Shown here: piece by piece, positions 1 through 8,162 of the stretch | How the letters are laid out: each line of letters starts with the position of its first letter | Numbering within the stretch: position 1 is the stretch's first letter | Assembly (NCBI GenBank): GCA_013002535.1 | Contig: JABDJK010000041.1 | Location: 1 to 39,885, forward strand | Length of the DNA: 39,885 nucleotides | Source of the DNA: Hyphococcus sp. | Lineage (GTDB): Bacteria; Pseudomonadota; Alphaproteobacteria; Caulobacterales; Parvularculaceae | Direction of reading: 5' to 3' | Position numbers and translations under genes: made by a program | The notes under the pieces: model-generated | Seen by the model: the letters and a program-made list of their open reading frames with translations, nothing else | Told to the model about the DNA's origin: nothing | Database searches by the model: none

Positions 1-161
1 GCGTCGCTATCTATGCCTTTCTGAGTTTCGTGTGGACCCCATTCCACTATATCCATGCGATGTTCGTAACCCTGATTTGTTCAGTGCTCTTTTCGCTCAT
101 TTCAAACCGGCTTGCCTTCAATAAAACCGAGGAATTAGCGATCCGCCTCGGCGCAGTATAA
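1..161 (+). CDS. C-terminal end of a membrane protein (partial), possibly a sodium:solute symporter
   Basis: The frame is open from the window edge (codons in phase with position 3) to a TAA at 159-161 and encodes about 52 residues. It reads as one hydrophobic segment rich in F, L, I and V, preceded by W-T-P-F-H-Y-I-H and followed by a short polar tail ending in RLGAV. A final membrane helix plus a short cytoplasmic tail is what the sequence shows directly. The segment resembles the last helix of sodium/solute symporters, but this is a weak impression from a short piece, and another polytopic transporter would fit equally well. The N-terminal part lies outside the window. Confidence 0.45.
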   Translation, partial: VAIYAFLSFVWTPFHYIHAMFVTLICSVLFSLISNRLAFNKTEELAIRLGAV

Positions 162-591
162 TTTTCAACATATCGGCCACGTCATGTCTGTAAACGGGCC
201 TCGGTGCAATAGGAAAGAACGTAATAGGCATCAATTCGCCGAATAATTCTTGCCGGATGCGAATATGCTAATTTTCGTTAGGATTTACATTGAAAAAAGC
301 TAAGGCTGTTTTGTTCCGATTGTTGTGACCAGGCGATGCTTTTACAATACCGAACGCTTGCACTTTTCTCTCGGGTATCGCCCCCCCGCGCCAGAAGCCG
401 TCTTGCCTATAAAGACGTCCTTGCTTTACACTGAAAGCGTGGCCGGGCTCTAACTCTTAAGCTGGACCACGCAATGAACCTCGGTCAAAATCCTCAAATC
501 GTCTCGGAATAGTAAGCGTTCAGGCCATTTCGCCGGGCTCGCGCTGGCGGCTGAAGTGGATTAATCTACGCTGGGCTGAGAGGGATGACGC
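162..591. other. Intergenic stretch without a recognised gene
   Basis: About 430 bases separate the truncated membrane protein from the first TIR gene. No open frame with a plausible start and coding character is visible. There is a small hairpin with CGTCTT/AAGACG arms and a 7-base loop near 400-420, and weak GCGTGG/CCACGC arms near 438-474. Neither has a clear T-run. It probably holds the promoter of the gene starting at 592, but I could not pick a convincing -35/-10 pair. Confidence 0.4.
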
Positions 592-2553
592 GTGACGCAA
601 GAAACGCCATCGAAACTAGATGAAACTGACGGAGGCGGTCGCAGGACGACCGTGTTTTTCAGCTATGCCCACGCTAATCGCGAGCGCGCGATTGAGATCA
701 TTCAGGCGCTCGAGAAGGCCGGTTACGCAGTCTGGTGGGACGGCGTCCTCGAAGGCGGCGTTAAATATTCTGAAAATATTGAACAGGCGCTGGAAAGCGC
801 CAATGCCGTTGTCGTTTTATGGTCAGAAGATTCGATCAAATCCCATTGGGTTCGTGACGAAGCCTCGCGCGGCGTCGATCGCAACTGCCTTGTCCCCCTT
901 ACCATCGACGGCGTGAAGCCGCCGCTTGGATTTCGCCAGTTTCAGATCATTAACATGACAAACTGGCAAGGCGAGGCAGGCGCCATCGAAGCTATTCAAA
1001 TGGTGCGCGCGGTGGCTGCATTTCACGGTGATGCTCAGTCGGCGCCGGCTCTGCCAACTGGTGCGACGACGGCCATTCAATCCATCAAACGGCGTCGATT
1101 GCTCATAGGCGGCGGCGCAGCGGCGGCGGCGTTTGCAATTGGGATCGCGATGTGGCGACCCGACTTTGGCGGGAGTAAGTTGCTGGCGGAAAACGGCATC
1201 GTGGTATTGCCTTTTGACAATGTCAGCGGCGATCCGCAGCAAAACTTTATGTCGGCGGGTCTGGCGGCGGAGTTGCGCGCGGCGCTTGCCCGGAATCACG
1301 CGTTGCGAGTAATCGCTGGGTCGTCATCGGAAGCGCTGAAAAACCGAAAGCTTGATGCGGTATCAATCGCGCGTGAATTGGGCGTCGCTTATGTGCTGGA
1401 AGGTTCGATCCGCGTTGCCGGCGAGGCGATCCGCGTTTCATCGGAATTAATAGATGGCAAGTCCGGCTTCAGTCGATGGTCCGATATTTTTGAGCAGACT
1501 TTGAATGATTCTCTGAACGTTCAACAAAATATCGCCAACGCTGTCTCGTCTGCGCTTTCCGTAGAATTGCCCACAGCACAAGCAGGTGTTGCGATTGGCG
1601 CGCCGACAAATTCAGCTGCATATATAGAATACTTAAAAGGCATCGATCTTTATAAGTCCGCCGTCAGTACAGAAACCGATCTGCGATCGCTTTCACACCT
1701 TGACTCGGCTACTCAACTTGATCCGAATTTCGCCGCGGCCCACGCCGCGCGGGCGCGCACGCTAACGGTTCTCGGCAATACTAGCGATAATGTTCGGCGA
1801 GCAAAACTATATTATGCGACAGCGCTTGAGGCGGCGCAAAAAGCAGCGAGTCTTGGCCCTGAACTGGACGACGCGCATTCGACCCTCGGATTTGTCCTGT
1901 TTCAAACGCAGCTAAAAGTAAAGGAAGCGCGCGAGCCATATGAACGCTCGCGCGAGCTCGGCGAAGGCTCGGCAACAGTGCTCGCGCGTTATTCGACGTA
2001 CGCAGCGCTGACAGGACAAGACAAAGCGGCGATGGACGCCGCAACCCGCGCTGTTTCCCTCGACCCCTTAAATCCTGTCATTCATCGCGCACTCGGCCTT
2101 TCCCATTACGCAGCGGAACGCTATCGCGAAGCTATCGACGCTGTGGAAGACGCCCTGGCGCTAAACCCAAAACTTGGCGACGCCCACGCAATGATAGGCG
2201 CCGCGCTTCTCCAAATGGACAATCTGGATGACGCGATTGCCGCTTGCGAAAAAGAGACATTTCGGCTGACTCGCCACGCCTGCCTTGCTATCGCCCATTG
2301 GCAAAACGGCGATGAAGCGGCGGCAAAAACATCATTTGACGAATTAATCGATGAATATAGCGACGCTGGCCTCTATCAACAAGCGCAGGTTCTGGCCCAA
2401 TGGCAACGACCCGATGACGCCATGGCCACGCTCAATGCGGCCTTTAACGCGGGTGATTCCGGGCTCGTCTATCTAAAAACAGACCCAATGCTGACGCAAT
2501 TGCGGGAGCGCGCCGATTTTATCTCGTTGCAATCCACCCTCGGATTTGCGTAG
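592..2553 (+). CDS. TIR domain / TolB-N-like / TPR repeat membrane protein
   Basis: 653 aa with a GTG start placed by a GAGAGGGA ribosome binding site at 578-585. Residues 19-130 form a TIR_2-type domain beginning VFFSYAHANRE. It contains WVRDE at 86-90, which lines up with the WVxxE segment carrying the catalytic glutamate of NAD-cleaving TIR domains such as SARM1, so E90 is the candidate catalytic residue. A positively charged KRRR stretch and one hydrophobic segment (about 169-187) follow, consistent with a single membrane pass. Residues 200-325 resemble the TolB-N/FlgO-like region common in TPR proteins annotated as adenylate-cyclase-like (VLPFDNVSGD, then VLEGSIR). From about 345 to 640 are degenerate TPR helices (DPNFAAAHAARA, DPLNPVIHRALG). 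No cyclase domain is present. NAD hydrolysis is an inference; a scaffold or signalling role is also possible. Confidence 0.85.
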   Translation: MTQETPSKLDETDGGGRRTTVFFSYAHANRERAIEIIQALEKAGYAVWWDGVLEGGVKYSENIEQALESANAVVVLWSEDSIKSHWVRDEASRGVDRNCLVPLTIDGVKPPLGFRQFQIINMTNWQGEAGAIEAIQMVRAVAAFHGDAQSAPALPTGATTAIQSIKRRRLLIGGGAAAAAFAIGIAMWRPDFGGSKLLAENGIVVLPFDNVSGDPQQNFMSAGLAAELRAALARNHALRVIAGSSSEALKNRKLDAVSIARELGVAYVLEGSIRVAGEAIRVSSELIDGKSGFSRWSDIFEQTLNDSLNVQQNIANAVSSALSVELPTAQAGVAIGAPTNSAAYIEYLKGIDLYKSAVSTETDLRSLSHLDSATQLDPNFAAAHAARARTLTVLGNTSDNVRRAKLYYATALEAAQKAASLGPELDDAHSTLGFVLFQTQLKVKEAREPYERSRELGEGSATVLARYSTYAALTGQDKAAMDAATRAVSLDPLNPVIHRALGLSHYAAERYREAIDAVEDALALNPKLGDAHAMIGAALLQMDNLDDAIAACEKETFRLTRHACLAIAHWQNGDEAAAKTSFDELIDEYSDAGLYQQAQVLAQWQRPDDAMATLNAAFNAGDSGLVYLKTDPMLTQLRERADFISLQSTLGFA

Positions 2554-2573
2554 AGTGATTTGAAATGAAAAAC

Positions 2574-2580
2574 GGGAGGG
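2574..2580 (+). promoter_or_regulatory. Ribosome binding site deciding the start at 2586
   Basis: GGGAGGG lies 5 bases before the ATG at 2586. This favours that start over the in-frame ATG at 2565. Confidence 0.7.
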
Positions 2581-2585
2581 ACCCC

Positions 2586-2906
2586 ATGTCATTGAAAGAA
2601 ATTTTAGCTTTAACTGCTGCGTTCTCATTAACCGCGGCTTGCTCGCAAGCGCCTGAAGAAGAAGCGGCTGACGACGCCGAAGCGGCAGTCGAAGAAGTCG
2701 AAGAGGCTGCAAGCGACGCTGCCGACGCCGTTGAGGAGGCTGCGGGCGACGCCGCAGCGGCAACGGAAGAGGCTGTTGATGAAGCTGGCGAAGCTGCAGG
2801 CGACGCGGCTGAAGAAGTCGAGGACGCCATGGACGGCGACGCCGATTCGACTGCCGAAGACGAAGACGACGAGCCCCAAGGCGGCGGCCCGCGCGTCGAC
2901 GAATAA
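2586..2906 (+). CDS. Small Ala/Glu/Asp-rich candidate lipoprotein
   Basis: 106 aa from the ATG at 2586. The first 18 residues are a short hydrophobic signal followed by L-T-A-A-C with Cys19, a slightly atypical lipobox (Thr at -3). The mature part is almost entirely A, E, D and V in a recurring pattern of the type EEAxxDAA/AVEEAA, which predicts a long amphipathic or charged helix. Only two basic residues are evident (K4 and an Arg near the C-terminus). It follows the TIR-TPR gene by 32 bases on the same strand, so they may share a transcript. Its stop is 8 bases from the stop of the convergent protease gene. Similar low-complexity acidic lipoproteins occur in many proteobacteria without known function, and I do not assign one. 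Confidence 0.65.
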   Translation: MSLKEILALTAAFSLTAACSQAPEEEAADDAEAAVEEVEEAASDAADAVEEAAGDAAAATEEAVDEAGEAAGDAAEEVEDAMDGDADSTAEDEDDEPQGGGPRVDE

Positions 2907-2914
2907 TTTCCTGA

Positions 2915-5467
2915 TTACGGTGTATCGCTAACCCCTAGCGATACATCGTTTTCGCCTATTTCAGCATCTATCCAGTCAGCGTATTCGGAAACCCGGGTGT
3001 AAACGCCCGGGCGCCCGTCGCTTTCACATTGTTTTTTGCCCCAGCTGACAATGCCGACCAGCGTGTTATTGTGCACGACCGGTCCGCCGCTATCGCCCTT
3101 ACAAGTTTTCTGAACCGGATCGCTGGCGCAAAAAACGCCGTCATGCACTTTTTCCGGTCCAAAGCCCGGCAAGCCCATGCATTCTTCCTGACTGAGAACG
3201 GTGAGATCGACCGTGAGCAACGATCCGAAAGGTTCATAGCCTTCGACGTTGCGTGTTTTGCCCCAGCCAAAAATATCGACCGTTGCGCCGGCGGACAGAA
3301 CATAATCCGTAGGCGCATAATCGATATAAGCGACAAGCACTGGCTCGGTTTGATCAATATTTTTCGGATCAAACAGCGGCGCATCCGGCGGCGTGCGTTT
3401 GTGATCGAACAGCATCAATTGCTCAGCAGTCTTCGCGTCCCAAAGCCGCGCCGCGCCATCAACGCTCCAGGTCAGGAGTTGCTTTCCCCCTTTTACAAAC
3501 GATGCGCCTTTGACAGCGCCGCTGTGATAAAACCGCTCTCGCTCAATGCCCGTATCGGTGTCCCAAAACCGTGCGGAACCGTCCTGACTCCAGGTCACCA
3601 GAATTTTTTCATCCGGCGAAAGTTCAGCGCCATTCGCCGCCAAATTATGATCGAACCGCGCTATCTCACGGCTTTCCGTCATATCCCAAAGAACGCCGCC
3701 AGCCCCGTCCGTACCCAGCACGCGAGCGCCGTTATCAAAGCTATAGACTTCGCCCATCAAGACTTTCTGATTGACCGACGCAAGTCGCTCGCCTGTCTGC
3801 AGATCCCAGATTTTCAAAATGCCGTAGCGCGAACGGGTCAAAAGGCGCGCATCATTGGCGATAAGCTTCGCCCACTCGACACGATCGCCGAGATGATCGT
3901 CGGAATGATCGATTTGCCGCAGGCGTTCGCCGTTTTGCGTATCAAAGACAAAAATCTCACCGCCGCCATATGCGTCCGTCCATCCAACTACGCGGCTATC
4001 ATCGCTATTGAAGATTGCGCCTGTAAAGCGTCCGCCGCCGAGCACCTCTTCCTTTTCCATAAGCGCGCCAGGCATTCCTGTTTCGATATCCCATAGTTGC
4101 AGGATGTTCTCGCCGAGGCTTATGACGCTATTCCCGCGCGTTGAAAGCGATGCGCCGAAACTCATCGCTTTCGCATCAATGCGCACCAATTCTTCAAAAT
4201 TTTCGCCGTCCCAGACCTGGATTAACCCGTGTCGGTCCTCGTCGCGCATGTCTCCGCTGACCGTCAAGATTTTCCTGTCGCCAGAAAAAACCGAACCACC
4301 ACGTACGTATCCTTCAACGGACAGATTTGCGAGCACTTGGTTCGTTTCCATATCGGCGATGATTGCTTTGCTTTGATCCCAGAACAAGGCGTGTCTTTTT
4401 TCTTTGTACGGACTGAATCCAGCATAGTGGCGATTGAAATAAAGGTCGTCCTGACCGTCAGACAGAATGACATAGGGGTCATGTTCATCAGGCTCGCCGG
4501 CATCGCCCCCGAATACGATCTTCAGGACGTCTCCGCGCCATACATATCTGAGCCACTCGGTAAATGCCGGCGCGCCGTCGCCGAAAATCGACGCCCCGTC
4601 GGCAAATCGGGTCAGATATTCAAAGCCCCGGTATAGCTCGCGGCCGGTTGCAATTTCCCAAACGCGCTGCGTGCCGTCCCCGCTCCAGGTCATGATCCGA
4701 TCGCCGCCGGCAATGGTTCTTGCGTCGAGGATCGGCGCGCCGGTGCCGGATTCCAGTTTGTTCCGATATTCGTTGAGCGCAGTTTCAGTAACCGCGTTCC
4801 CTTTGATCGCGTATCGAACGAGGGCGATATCGTCCTTGTATCCCGGCTTGCCAGGCGCCGGGTCGTATCCGGGGTGGACGACAACTTTTTCAATTTTGAA
4901 TAACGGCGCTGAGTCTTGTGAAAGCTCGGCAACCCCTAGCCGAACGCCGAAACCCTCTTCGACCATTTTTTCATCAACGCAATGGGCGGCAGTTACGACC
5001 CAGCCAGGAGCGATAAGCGCGCCGCCGCAATAATGGCGCAATTCCCAGAGTGCTTTGCCCTTCCGAAAATCATCAGGCCAGGGATAATCGGCCGGGGCGG
5101 CAATTTGCGCTTGAAAAGGCGCCGCTTCAAAACTAATAGGCACGGCCGCGGTCGGTCGAATATTACATCTGCGTTTTAGAAACTCCTCCATCGCCAACCC
5201 GGGCGGGCACTTTGTCAGATAACTTTCCTCGTCAGCGATATAATATGCAAAATTTTGTTCTTCACTATACCGATAATTCAATGTTTCCGGCGCAGTATCC
5301 TCAACGCCAGCCAGCGCAATCGGCGCATCTTGCGCTGCTGGAACGCGCGCGCCTTGCGCGATGTCGTCGTGCGCCGGCGGCGCAAACCCTATATATTTGT
5401 TAAGGGTATAATACCCCGCGGCGGCCGTCGCTGTAACGGCCAATAATACCACAAGAACCCTGCCCAT
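2915..5467 (-). CDS. Membrane-anchored trypsin-like serine protease with a WD40-like propeller inserted between its two half-barrels
   Basis: 850 aa from ATG 5467, preceded by GAGGG at 5 bases; a GTG at 5479 would add 4 residues. Numbering below is from the GTG. Residues 7-27 are a hydrophobic signal or anchor. The first half of an S1 protease fold spans about 115-250: CGGALI (151-156), TAAHC with catalytic H166, and DDIAL with catalytic D217. Residues about 250-695 are not protease but repeated WD40-like blades, with motifs such as TWSGDGTQRVWE, ILQLWDIETG, ILKIWDLQTGE, SQDGSARFWD and SVDGAARLWD. The second half-barrel follows at about 710-840, with FGWGKT, GDSGGP (catalytic S797), IVSWG and PGVYTRVSEY. 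Cysteines 151/167, 767/784 and 793/818 match the standard S1 disulfides, which supports export. The residue six before S797, equivalent to trypsin Asp189, is Lys, so Arg/Lys specificity is not expected. Substrate unknown. Confidence 0.85.
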   Translation of the reverse strand: MGRVLVVLLAVTATAAAGYYTLNKYIGFAPPAHDDIAQGARVPAAQDAPIALAGVEDTAPETLNYRYSEEQNFAYYIADEESYLTKCPPGLAMEEFLKRRCNIRPTAAVPISFEAAPFQAQIAAPADYPWPDDFRKGKALWELRHYCGGALIAPGWVVTAAHCVDEKMVEEGFGVRLGVAELSQDSAPLFKIEKVVVHPGYDPAPGKPGYKDDIALVRYAIKGNAVTETALNEYRNKLESGTGAPILDARTIAGGDRIMTWSGDGTQRVWEIATGRELYRGFEYLTRFADGASIFGDGAPAFTEWLRYVWRGDVLKIVFGGDAGEPDEHDPYVILSDGQDDLYFNRHYAGFSPYKEKRHALFWDQSKAIIADMETNQVLANLSVEGYVRGGSVFSGDRKILTVSGDMRDEDRHGLIQVWDGENFEELVRIDAKAMSFGASLSTRGNSVISLGENILQLWDIETGMPGALMEKEEVLGGGRFTGAIFNSDDSRVVGWTDAYGGGEIFVFDTQNGERLRQIDHSDDHLGDRVEWAKLIANDARLLTRSRYGILKIWDLQTGERLASVNQKVLMGEVYSFDNGARVLGTDGAGGVLWDMTESREIARFDHNLAANGAELSPDEKILVTWSQDGSARFWDTDTGIERERFYHSGAVKGASFVKGGKQLLTWSVDGAARLWDAKTAEQLMLFDHKRTPPDAPLFDPKNIDQTEPVLVAYIDYAPTDYVLSAGATVDIFGWGKTRNVEGYEPFGSLLTVDLTVLSQEECMGLPGFGPEKVHDGVFCASDPVQKTCKGDSGGPVVHNNTLVGIVSWGKKQCESDGRPGVYTRVSEYADWIDAEIGENDVSLGVSDTP
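2921..2952 (+). terminator. Rho-independent terminator for the acidic lipoprotein gene
   Basis: Perfect 10-bp inverted repeat TGTATCGCTA / TAGCGATACA around a 5-base ACCCC loop (2921-2945), followed on the plus strand by TCGTTTTCG. It starts 14 bases after the stop of the lipoprotein gene and lies inside the last codons of the convergent protease gene. There is no T-run on the minus side. Confidence 0.6.
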
Positions 5468-5472
5468 ATGCG

Positions 5473-5477
5473 CCCTC
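5473..5477 (-). promoter_or_regulatory. Ribosome binding site deciding the protease start
   Basis: GAGGG on the minus strand, 5 bases before ATG 5467. It supports this codon over the GTG at 5479, which has no comparable site. Confidence 0.6.
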
Positions 5478-5486
5478 ACCCGATTA

Positions 5487-5505
5487 CCGCGCCATTATTG
5501 CGCGG
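5487..5505. repeat. Hairpin between the monooxygenase and protease genes
   Basis: 6-bp GC arms CCGCGC / GCGCGG with a 7-base loop sit in the short spacer between the monooxygenase stop (5519) and the protease start. No T-run follows on the minus strand, so it is not a typical terminator. It could be a transcript stability element in the operon. Confidence 0.35.
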
Positions 5506-5518
5506 CGGCGCCGGGAAG

Positions 5519-7012
5519 TCACGTTGCAGGTGCGATGACCTCTTTGGTCTCGAAATCATCGAGGACAATATCGCTTTGCTGCTTTTCAAACGTCCGCGCA
5601 TTAAACGGATATAGCGTTGAAATGCGTCCGTCCGGGAGTTGATACCACGCCTTGCACCCACCCGCGGCCCACACCGTTTCTGCGAGCGCCGCTTGAATTT
5701 CGCGGTTGTATTTATCCTGTGCTTCGCGTCTGACCGAGACCAGGCGACTTCTGGACGCTTTAATCATCGGAACAATCAGCTTCATTTGTTGTTCAAGCAT
5801 GTAAACAACTGACGTAGTGCCGACGCCTGTGTTCGGCCCCGTCGCCAGATAATAGTTGGGATAACCGGCGACACAGGCGCCTTTGTAGGCCTCCGGCATA
5901 TCCGCCCATTCTTCTGATAATCTGCGCCCGCGCTCTCCAACCACATCAATCGAAATCATATGAGAGTGGAAGTCGTAACCCGTTGCACAAACAACGATAT
6001 CGAAATCGCGCGTTACGCCGTCCGCCGCGAGGAGACCGTCTTTTGTAAAGGCGTCAACAGCGCACGGGATCAGCTCAACATTTTTGCGGTTGAGCGTTTG
6101 GTAGAAATCATCGGAAACAAGAACGCGCTTACAGCCGAGATCGTAGGCGGGGATCAAACGCTCTTGCAGCGCCGGATCATCGACAACATCGCGCATATGC
6201 CTGATAATTTGTTTGGTCAAAAACGCACCGCGCGAGGAGCCCTTCTTAATCGCTGGGTAAATCATCAGCTCGAGGCGCATGAAAATGAACCAGCGATAAA
6301 GTTTCGCAAGTGCTGGAACAGCGGCGAATAAGTTCTTGGTGAAATTCGAATAAGCCCGGTCGCCTCGCTGAACGATATAATTTGGCGTTCGTTGAAAAAT
6401 CGTGAGGTTATCCGCTTTCTTCGCAAGCTCAGGCGCAATCTGGATGGCGCTGGCGGCGCTGCCGATAATGGCAACGCGTTTGCCGGTGAAGTCTACATCG
6501 TGATCCCACCGCGCAGTGTGCATAATGATGCCGGGAAATTTCTCGCGACCTTTTAAGTCCGGCATGTTTGGTTCATGCAGCCCGCCGGAACAATTTATGA
6601 TGTGGCGCGCGGAGAGGATTGCGCCGTCGTCAAAATGCACCCGCCACAGTCCAGACGCCTCATCAAGCCGCAATTCGTTGATGCGCCGGCCATTTTCAAT
6701 AAACGGCCTTACGCCGTATTTATCCGCACAATGTTCAATATAGGTGCGGATTTCGGCTTGCGGCGAATAGACCCGCGACCAGTTCGGGTTCGGCTCAAAC
6801 GAAAAGCAATAAAGATGTGAGGGAACGTCACAGACAGCGCCAGGATATGTATTGTCGTACCAGGTGCCGCCGACTCCCATGGACTTTTCAAAAATTCTGA
6901 AATTTTCAATTCCCGCTTCGCGTAGTTTGATAGCCGCGCAAACTCCGGCAAAGCCCGCGCCAATAATCAGGACATCGAGCGGGGTTTCATTTGGCGAACC
7001 GGCGTCAGGCAT
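5519..7012 (-). CDS. Flavin-dependent Baeyer-Villiger-type monooxygenase
   Basis: 497 aa from ATG 7012, 2 bases after the preceding gene's TGA; a TTG at 7018 overlapping that stop would add 2 residues. Numbering is from the TTG. GAGFAG at 20-25 begins the FAD-binding Rossmann motif, followed by EKS-GVGGTWYDNTYPG. GSAASA at 186-191 is the NADPH-binding motif. Between them, F-P-G-I-I-M-H-T-A-R-W-D at 161-172 fits the type I Baeyer-Villiger fingerprint FxGxxxHxxxW(P/D). Such enzymes use NADPH and O2 to convert ketones to esters or lactones; heteroatom oxidation is also possible. Length is normal for the family. The gene directly follows an acyl-CoA dehydrogenase gene and an alpha/beta hydrolase gene, which suggests a shared catabolic role. 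The actual ketone is not deducible. Confidence 0.85.
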   Translation of the reverse strand: MPDAGSPNETPLDVLIIGAGFAGVCAAIKLREAGIENFRIFEKSMGVGGTWYDNTYPGAVCDVPSHLYCFSFEPNPNWSRVYSPQAEIRTYIEHCADKYGVRPFIENGRRINELRLDEASGLWRVHFDDGAILSARHIINCSGGLHEPNMPDLKGREKFPGIIMHTARWDHDVDFTGKRVAIIGSAASAIQIAPELAKKADNLTIFQRTPNYIVQRGDRAYSNFTKNLFAAVPALAKLYRWFIFMRLELMIYPAIKKGSSRGAFLTKQIIRHMRDVVDDPALQERLIPAYDLGCKRVLVSDDFYQTLNRKNVELIPCAVDAFTKDGLLAADGVTRDFDIVVCATGYDFHSHMISIDVVGERGRRLSEEWADMPEAYKGACVAGYPNYYLATGPNTGVGTTSVVYMLEQQMKLIVPMIKASRSRLVSVRREAQDKYNREIQAALAETVWAAGGCKAWYQLPDGRISTLYPFNARTFEKQQSDIVLDDFETKEVIAPAT

Positions 7013-7014
7013 TT

Positions 7015-8157
7015 TCAAAGCCCCATCTGGCGTACGGCAAGATCGCGCATGATTTCTTCGGAGCCGCCGCCAATGGCGTTCACTTTGACTTCGCGATAAA
7101 TCCGCTCAACCGGATTACCGCGCAAATAGGCCGCCCCGCCCCAAATTTGCATTGCTTCGGACGCACAAAACTCCAGCGCTTTTGACGCTGAAAATTTTCC
7201 CTTGCAGATTTCTGCGACGGGCATTTCGCCCTCATTCGCCTGATGGCAAATCTGATTGAGATAGGCCTCGACCATATCGATTCGCGCGGACATATCAGCG
7301 ATCTTGTGTCGTATAACCTGCGACTTAATCAATAGTCTGCCGAAGGTTTCGCGTTCTTTCGCATAGTCAATAGAAGCATCGAGGCAAACTTTCATCATGC
7401 CGACCATACCGGCGATCATCGCGAGGCGTTCATAATTGAAGTTGTGCATGATCTGAATGAAGCCGAGGTTTTCATCACCCAGCATATTCTCCGCTGGGAC
7501 GCGCACATCATCAAAATAAAGTGTCGCTGTATCCGACGCCCACCATCCCATCTTTCGTTCAATCTCTGTGCGCGAAAATCCGGGCGCATCCGCTTCAACG
7601 AAAAACAATGAAATTCCGGCAAGTCCTTCGTCGCCAGTGCGTGCGCCAACAACGAAATAGTCAGATTTCATACCACCGGTAATAAACGTCTTCGATCCGT
7701 TGATGACGTAGTGATTGCCGTCTTTCTTTGCGGTCGTTTTGAGCCGCGCAACGTCAGATCCGCCGGAGGGCTCAGTAATCGCAAGGCTCGAGCCTTTCGT
7801 GCCGGAAACTATGTCTTTCAGGCAGAGATCTTTGATGTCTTCCGACGCAAGTTTTTCAATCGGCCCGATGGAAATGCCGCGTCCGCCAAGCGCAGCGGGG
7901 ACGCCGGTTGCGCCGCATTTTGCAAACTCCTCAGAAAACGCCGCACGCATGAAACAATCGTCAAAACCAAGCCCGCCATATTTTTCCGAAACGCCAAACC
8001 CGAAAGCGCCGAGGGCGCCGGCCTGTTCATGAATTTCCCAGGGCACGTCGCCCGCCTCATCCCAGGCGTCAGCGTTAGGCGTAATCTTATCCGCGACCCA
8101 GCGGCGCACAGTTTCGCGGAAGGCGGCGCGCTCCTCTGTTTCATATGGATTTTTCAT
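7015..8157 (-). CDS. Acyl-CoA dehydrogenase
   Basis: 380 aa with ATG start. The family signature ITEPSGGSD lies at 127-135 and the C-terminal helix segment VKVNAIGGGSEEIMRD at 357-372. Where medium-chain dehydrogenases carry the catalytic glutamate (YEGT), this protein has AIGGG. The alternative catalytic base used by isovaleryl- and long-chain acyl-CoA dehydrogenases, in an ERL motif of helix G, is present as NYERLAM, so E243 is the predicted base. It catalyses FAD-dependent alpha,beta-desaturation of an acyl-CoA and passes electrons to electron transfer flavoprotein. The sequence resembles the broad FadE/AtuD-like group acting on branched or terpenoid acids, but the substrate is uncertain. 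Five bases separate it from the hydrolase gene and its stop nearly abuts the monooxygenase start, so all three are probably co-translated. Confidence 0.9.
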   Translation of the reverse strand: MKNPYETEERAAFRETVRRWVADKITPNADAWDEAGDVPWEIHEQAGALGAFGFGVSEKYGGLGFDDCFMRAAFSEEFAKCGATGVPAALGGRGISIGPIEKLASEDIKDLCLKDIVSGTKGSSLAITEPSGGSDVARLKTTAKKDGNHYVINGSKTFITGGMKSDYFVVGARTGDEGLAGISLFFVEADAPGFSRTEIERKMGWWASDTATLYFDDVRVPAENMLGDENLGFIQIMHNFNYERLAMIAGMVGMMKVCLDASIDYAKERETFGRLLIKSQVIRHKIADMSARIDMVEAYLNQICHQANEGEMPVAEICKGKFSASKALEFCASEAMQIWGGAAYLRGNPVERIYREVKVNAIGGGSEEIMRDLAVRQMGL

Positions 8158-8162
8158 GGCGG

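Noticed and set aside
3029-4096. 355-codon plus-strand open frame opposite the protease
   Set aside because: The minus-strand frame carries clear WD40 and protease motifs. The antisense frame carries none.
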